64,000 nt of DNA from Actinomycetes bacterium (GTDB lineage: Bacteria > Actinomycetota > Actinomycetes > Propionibacteriales > Nocardioidaceae): positions 1 to 64,000 of the forward strand of contig JAEWOG010000092.1 in the NCBI GenBank assembly GCA_023460975.1, given 5' to 3'. A model generated the notes under the pieces. It had not been told where the DNA came from and did no database searches. It worked only from the letters and a program-made list of their open reading frames with translations. Made by a program: the position numbers and the translations under genes. Numbering within the stretch: position 1 is the stretch's first letter; each line of letters starts with the position of its first letter. Below, one piece after another: positions 60,933-64,000 of this stretch.

Positions 60933-62210
60933 ATGTCTCGACGTCTCGGAGTCGTAAGCGCATGGTGTCTGGCAGTAGGTCTGGTGGCCGTGGCGCCGTC
61001 GGTTTCTGCTCATGGACAGAATCAGGACGGGACCACCGTCCCCGAAACGACGAAGATGACGCAGGTCGTTGCGGCGAAGATCTCAAGGATCCCAGTCTCG
61101 CTTGCAGAGCGCGAGGACCTTGCGATCATCGCTGAGAGCGAGGGCATTAGCCGGAGCGAGGCGACAGCCCGCTACGGCTGGCAGGTCGCGTTCGGTGCAG
61201 TGGCAGAACAGATGCGCTCCGCCTTCCCCGATTCGTTCGCCGAGGCACGCATGAACCAGGGAGGCACTATCGGTGGGCTCATCCGATTCACCGGTCCGAT
61301 CCCACCGACGGCGGCGGGCCTGGTGAGCGGCTTGCCTGTTGCCGTGACCCTGGAGGGTGATGCAAAGTACAGCCAGCAAGACGTTGAACAGGCCGTGGAG
61401 TCTGCACACTTCGCCGTGCGTAGTCAGGCATCGTTGCGCTCAGTCAGCACCGAGTACGACGAGGAAGCACAGGCCGTCGTTGCCACCGTCTACCTCGCCC
61501 CTAGCGAGTCACCTGCTGAAGGACCCGAACTCGCCGCAAACATCGAGGAGTCACTCGCCGCCAGCACCAAGGCAGCGGAGTCCCTCGTCGACGACACCGC
61601 GGACATTCCCGTGAACGTCACGGCGGTGTACGACAAGGAAGTCGGCGACGAGGTCATCCGGGGCGGTGCTCTACTTGGTGGGTCGTCGTCATCCAGCTTC
61701 GCTTGCACCTCAGGATGGCCCGTCGAGAAAGTGAACAGCACCCAGAAGGGCCTGGTGACCGCTGAGCATTGTCCCAACTCGATGTCGTACAGCGGGCGTT
61801 CCGTTCTCACCTGGCGCAGCCGCATCGACCTCAACGGCGGCGACGTCCAGTACATGAGCAGTAGCGAAAGTGTCGGCAACGAGTTCTACTACGGCGTCGG
61901 GAACTACCGGACGGTGACAGGCCGCGGGACACCCACGCAGGACCAGCGTCTTTGCGTGTTCGGCCGCGCCACAGGCAACTCGTGCGACAACGTCCGCGAC
62001 ACTTTCACGTGCCGCGACAACTATTGCAATCTCGTTTCCATGGACACCCACCCCACCGACAACGGCGACAGCGGTGGCCCTTGGTACTACGGATCCACGG
62101 CCTATGGGGTCCATTCCGGCGTTCACTTCGCATTCCCACGTAACCGGTCCCAGTTCACTCCCTTATACAACGTGCTCGCAAACATGGAACTGAGACTTCG
62201 GACCGGGTGA
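60933..62210 (+). CDS. Secreted trypsin-like serine protease (S1 family)
   Basis: A 425-residue exported protease. The signal peptide is MSRRLGVVSAWCLAVGLVAV with a likely cut after VSA near residue 26. A pro-region of about 200 residues (IPVSLAEREDLAIIAESEGI, AARYGW-like ATARYGWQVAFGAV) precedes the S1 domain. The triad is His279 (TAEHC), Asp304 (NGGDVQYM) and Ser380 (GDSGGPW), with extra Cys pairs (FTCRDNYC). It resembles streptogrisin-like actinobacterial proteases. Its TGA overlaps the ATG of a lipoprotein gene, suggesting that the two are coupled. Confidence 0.87.
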   Translation: MSRRLGVVSAWCLAVGLVAVAPSVSAHGQNQDGTTVPETTKMTQVVAAKISRIPVSLAEREDLAIIAESEGISRSEATARYGWQVAFGAVAEQMRSAFPDSFAEARMNQGGTIGGLIRFTGPIPPTAAGLVSGLPVAVTLEGDAKYSQQDVEQAVESAHFAVRSQASLRSVSTEYDEEAQAVVATVYLAPSESPAEGPELAANIEESLAASTKAAESLVDDTADIPVNVTAVYDKEVGDEVIRGGALLGGSSSSSFACTSGWPVEKVNSTQKGLVTAEHCPNSMSYSGRSVLTWRSRIDLNGGDVQYMSSSESVGNEFYYGVGNYRTVTGRGTPTQDQRLCVFGRATGNSCDNVRDTFTCRDNYCNLVSMDTHPTDNGDSGGPWYYGSTAYGVHSGVHFAFPRNRSQFTPLYNVLANMELRLRTG

Positions 62211-62671
62211 TGCGGTTGTATCGCTTGGTTGGGGCCGTCGCCTTCGCAACACTCTACTCGGCGTGCTCCACCTCCGGGCCCACCAGTGAAGAGCCGGAGG
62301 CCACACCTCCCAGCTCGTCAGACTTACTGTCGATCGCCATCCCGGACGAGAACCGACGCGCTCAAATCCTAGTGCGTAGCGGAAGCCTCGGCGGCAGATC
62401 CGACGCACTAGTCAGTGGGACGCTCGCGGCGTCCGGCTCGTGCGTGGGTGTGAAGGTGGAAGATGTGTCGTACCCCGTGGTGTTCCCGAGCGGTACGACC
62501 TCATCCGGAGAGGCGATCGAACTGCCGAGCGGGGAGGAACTCAGCCTGGGTGATCAAGTGTCACTCGGTGGCGGGTTCTACTCCCCCCCACTGCCTTCTG
62601 GCATCCCGCCGATCCCCGAGGACTGCCTGGGCCCCACCGAAGAGATTGTCGTCCTCAACGCTTCTGCCTGA
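62210..62671 (+). CDS. Predicted lipoprotein coupled to the protease
   Basis: A 153-residue protein starting at ATG 62210, which shares a base with the protease stop (TGATG); a GTG three bases earlier is also possible. The signal ends in a lipobox-like TLYSAC with Cys at about residue 19. The mature part is Ser/Pro/Glu-rich and then beta-like (DENRRAQILVRSGSLGGRSD, SCVGVKVEDVSYPVVFPSG), with two Cys that could pair. Family unknown. Its coupling suggests a helper, anchor or inhibitor of the protease; this is inference. Confidence 0.65.
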   Translation: MRLYRLVGAVAFATLYSACSTSGPTSEEPEATPPSSSDLLSIAIPDENRRAQILVRSGSLGGRSDALVSGTLAASGSCVGVKVEDVSYPVVFPSGTTSSGEAIELPSGEELSLGDQVSLGGGFYSPPLPSGIPPIPEDCLGPTEEIVVLNASA

Positions 62672-62707
62672 GATGTCCGCCGGGTCGTATGCTCGACTCG
62701 ACTCGAC

Positions 62708-63112
62708 TCAGCGCAAGTCGGCATCCATGAACATCACCCGGTCGCAGCCCGGGTTCGTGGCACGACGCTCAAAGTCGACATCGAGGGTCCGCTCGCCAAG
62801 GACGAGTCCGTCAGCCCCAGACACGACGATATCTAACGTCCCGGGCGCATCGACGTCGGCATCCGGGCCGAAATCGCTGAAGGCAACTTCGACCTCTTCT
62901 GAAGTGACCGGCGCCTGGGTGGACGAACACCGCCCCGACTGACACAACTCCAGTTCTGCCCTTACTCCGCTCGTGACCCAAGAATCAGGCATCCAGAGCT
63001 CGACCACATCCTGCGTACTGTCCTCTGAACACCCACCAGTGCAGCCAGCCAGAGGCATCGCGACCAGTGACACAAGTACCAAAAGCGAGGTACTGGACCG
63101 CCGAACCGTCAT
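62708..63112 (-). CDS. Small predicted lipoprotein
   Basis: A 134-residue protein with signal MTVRRSSTSLLVLVSLVAMP and lipobox LAGC (Cys at residue 24), followed by another Cys at 28. The mature part is acidic, with Cys in ELCQSGRCSST and NPGCDRVMF and a beta-type run VEVAFSDFGPDADV. I do not recognise a family. It converges with the preceding lipoprotein gene and its first codons overlap the start of the next plus-strand gene by 46 bases. Confidence 0.6.
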   Translation of the reverse strand: MTVRRSSTSLLVLVSLVAMPLAGCTGGCSEDSTQDVVELWMPDSWVTSGVRAELELCQSGRCSSTQAPVTSEEVEVAFSDFGPDADVDAPGTLDIVVSGADGLVLGERTLDVDFERRATNPGCDRVMFMDADLR

Positions 63113-63420
63113 CGAGATCCCCCCTCCTGAACGATCGCCCCGACGGGGGCAACATCCTCACCCTGAACTGGGAACCGACAGAGGCGGGCGGACCACTGCT
63201 AGCTGGTTTGCAGCTAATCCTAGTCGCCCTGGATGACGCCGGGAACGTCGTCTGTGTCGGCACCTCAGGGGTTGGGAATCAAGTCGCCGCGGCCCACGCC
63301 AAGACCCGGGTGGTCCTGGATCGGACCGTCACGGTGGTCCTTGAAGGAGTTGACACAATCACGGGGGATGTAACGCGCCGGCACATCAGGGTGCAAGCAT
63401 CTTTCGAGGAAGAGACATGA
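63067..63420 (+). CDS. Hypothetical protein, 117 residues
   Basis: An unrecognised protein read from GTG 63067. The first 30 residues overlap an oppositely oriented gene and may not be real. From about residue 31 the sequence looks coding: ILTLNWEPTEAGGPLLAGLQ, LILVALDDAGNVVCVGTSGV, TRVVLDRTVTVVLEGVDTIT, an all-beta pattern like a small sandwich domain. No later ATG, GTG or TTG suits. The stop overlaps the next ATG (ATGA), so it belongs with the downstream gene. Confidence 0.5.
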   Translation: MTQVPKARYWTAEPSSRSPLLNDRPDGGNILTLNWEPTEAGGPLLAGLQLILVALDDAGNVVCVGTSGVGNQVAAAHAKTRVVLDRTVTVVLEGVDTITGDVTRRHIRVQASFEEET

Positions 63421-64000
63421 TCCGGAGCGACAGTAGGCAGCACTGGTCGGAGCGTCACGGCGACGCAGTCCGCGAAGCCGCGCCCGAGGTGCCTGAGTTC
63501 ACAACTCGTGAGCGGGGGAGTTGTGGCACCAAATCGCTGCCACCCCGATGGCCGCGAGACCTCGTCGCTCCCGATGGACGGTGTTTTGGCAGGGGCAGTC
63601 GCGATCGGTGCGGTCGGGGGCGCGGGTGCCGCCACGGCGGGAGTATTCAGTGCGCACACCGGACGCGGTCCAGTCGATGCGGAAGACGTCGAACTCGGAG
63701 GGCTCGGAGAGCGGCTCGATCCTGCTGCTCCCGACTTCGCGACGGTTCTCGACGAGGTGACGACCGACATCGAATTTCCGTCGAGCCAGGCTCGCGACCG
63801 GGCCCTGTCTTGGGAGGTCAAGGACCTATACTCCGACGCACCGCCCGACGAGCGCGCAACGGTGTCCACCGGCGCGCTGTTCGGCACAGCACGACGACTG
63901 ATGCTTGCCGACGAGCGGGCCGACCGGCAGCGACGGCTCGCCGAGGACGAGCACGCCCGGTTCCTTGAACCGACGGCACACATGTCGAGCAATGATGGCT
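63417..64000 (+). pseudogene. Frame-disrupted gene running off the window
   Basis: ATG 63417 opens a frame reading MIRSDSRQHWSERHGDAVRE and VPEFTTRER, which degenerates after a run of five G (63514-63518). Removing one G joins it to a second open frame, VVAPNRCHPDGRETSSLP, then a membrane-like helix (GVLAGAVAIGAVGGAGAATA), an acidic soluble part (DFATVLDEVTTDIEFPSSQA) and a helical Arg/Asp/Glu-rich stretch to the window end with no stop. The second frame could also start alone at ATG 63574. It may be a broken gene, a slippage-controlled gene or a sequencing error. Family unknown. Confidence 0.5.

Overview
The window is GC-rich DNA with frequent GTG starts, ATGA and GTGA start/stop overlaps and actinobacterial marker genes. 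These include a GarA-type FHA protein, an FtsR-type MerR regulator, a MarP-type membrane protease, an F420-type luciferase-like oxidoreductase and paired DUF881 genes around a small basic protein gene. Together they point to a high-GC Gram-positive actinobacterium, probably Nocardioidaceae-like. That family placement is inference; no rRNA or tRNA gene was seen.

Layout. 1-1.1 kb: right end of an IS3-family element, a small VOC protein and a second, decayed VOC copy. 1.1-4.1 kb: a winged-helix protein and a membrane Ser/Thr kinase. 4.2-26.1 kb: the core of an aerobic (late cobalt insertion) cobalamin locus in several transcription units. Four of these begin with a cobalamin riboswitch: cobG-cobH-cobIJ-cobM; a ChlI/ChlD-type chelatase with cobO, a cobB-cobC fusion and cobD; cbtB-cbtA cobalt uptake; and, on the minus strand, cobN-cobF-cobQ-cobK. 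cobL and a CbiX-like ferredoxin gene lie between them. 26.2-37 kb: a CobC-like phosphatase, MarP, a TetR/flavoprotein pair, a broken RidA gene, an esterase, an acyltransferase, a 2'-5' RNA ligase-like gene, and the nucleotide-loop genes cobU (+), cobT and cobS (-), with cobT coupled to a sulfatase gene.

37.3-48.8 kb: conserved actinobacterial housekeeping: two CNNM/CBS membrane proteins, a CDP-alcohol phosphatidyltransferase, the DUF881 set, gcvH, garA, ftsR, a bifunctional-nuclease-family gene, a second MerR gene, then a glycine riboswitch and gcvP. 48.9-60.5 kb: tldE/tldD, sbcC/sbcD, fdhD, an unrecognised 47-residue gene under a large palindrome, a short-chain dehydrogenase, a lipoprotein cyclophilin, a luciferase-like oxidoreductase and a frame-disrupted pterin dehydratase/VOC gene. 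60.9-64 kb: a more AT-rich accessory stretch with a secreted trypsin-like protease, two predicted lipoproteins and a gene apparently broken at a run of G that runs off the window.

Together the cobalamin genes cover precorrin-2 to adenosylcobalamin, including cobalt uptake, chelation, adenosylation and the lower-ligand steps. The SUMT gene (cobA) and a benzimidazole synthase gene (bluB) are not in this window. The two longer riboswitches carry a B12-box-like sequence; the cbtB and cobN elements are compact (87 and 89 nt). I did not find a clearly new defence or mobile system. The strongest candidates for novelty are the compact riboswitches, the degenerate CbiX/2Fe-2S protein, the 13-residue coupling ORF, the CobB-CobC fusion and the 47-residue gene.
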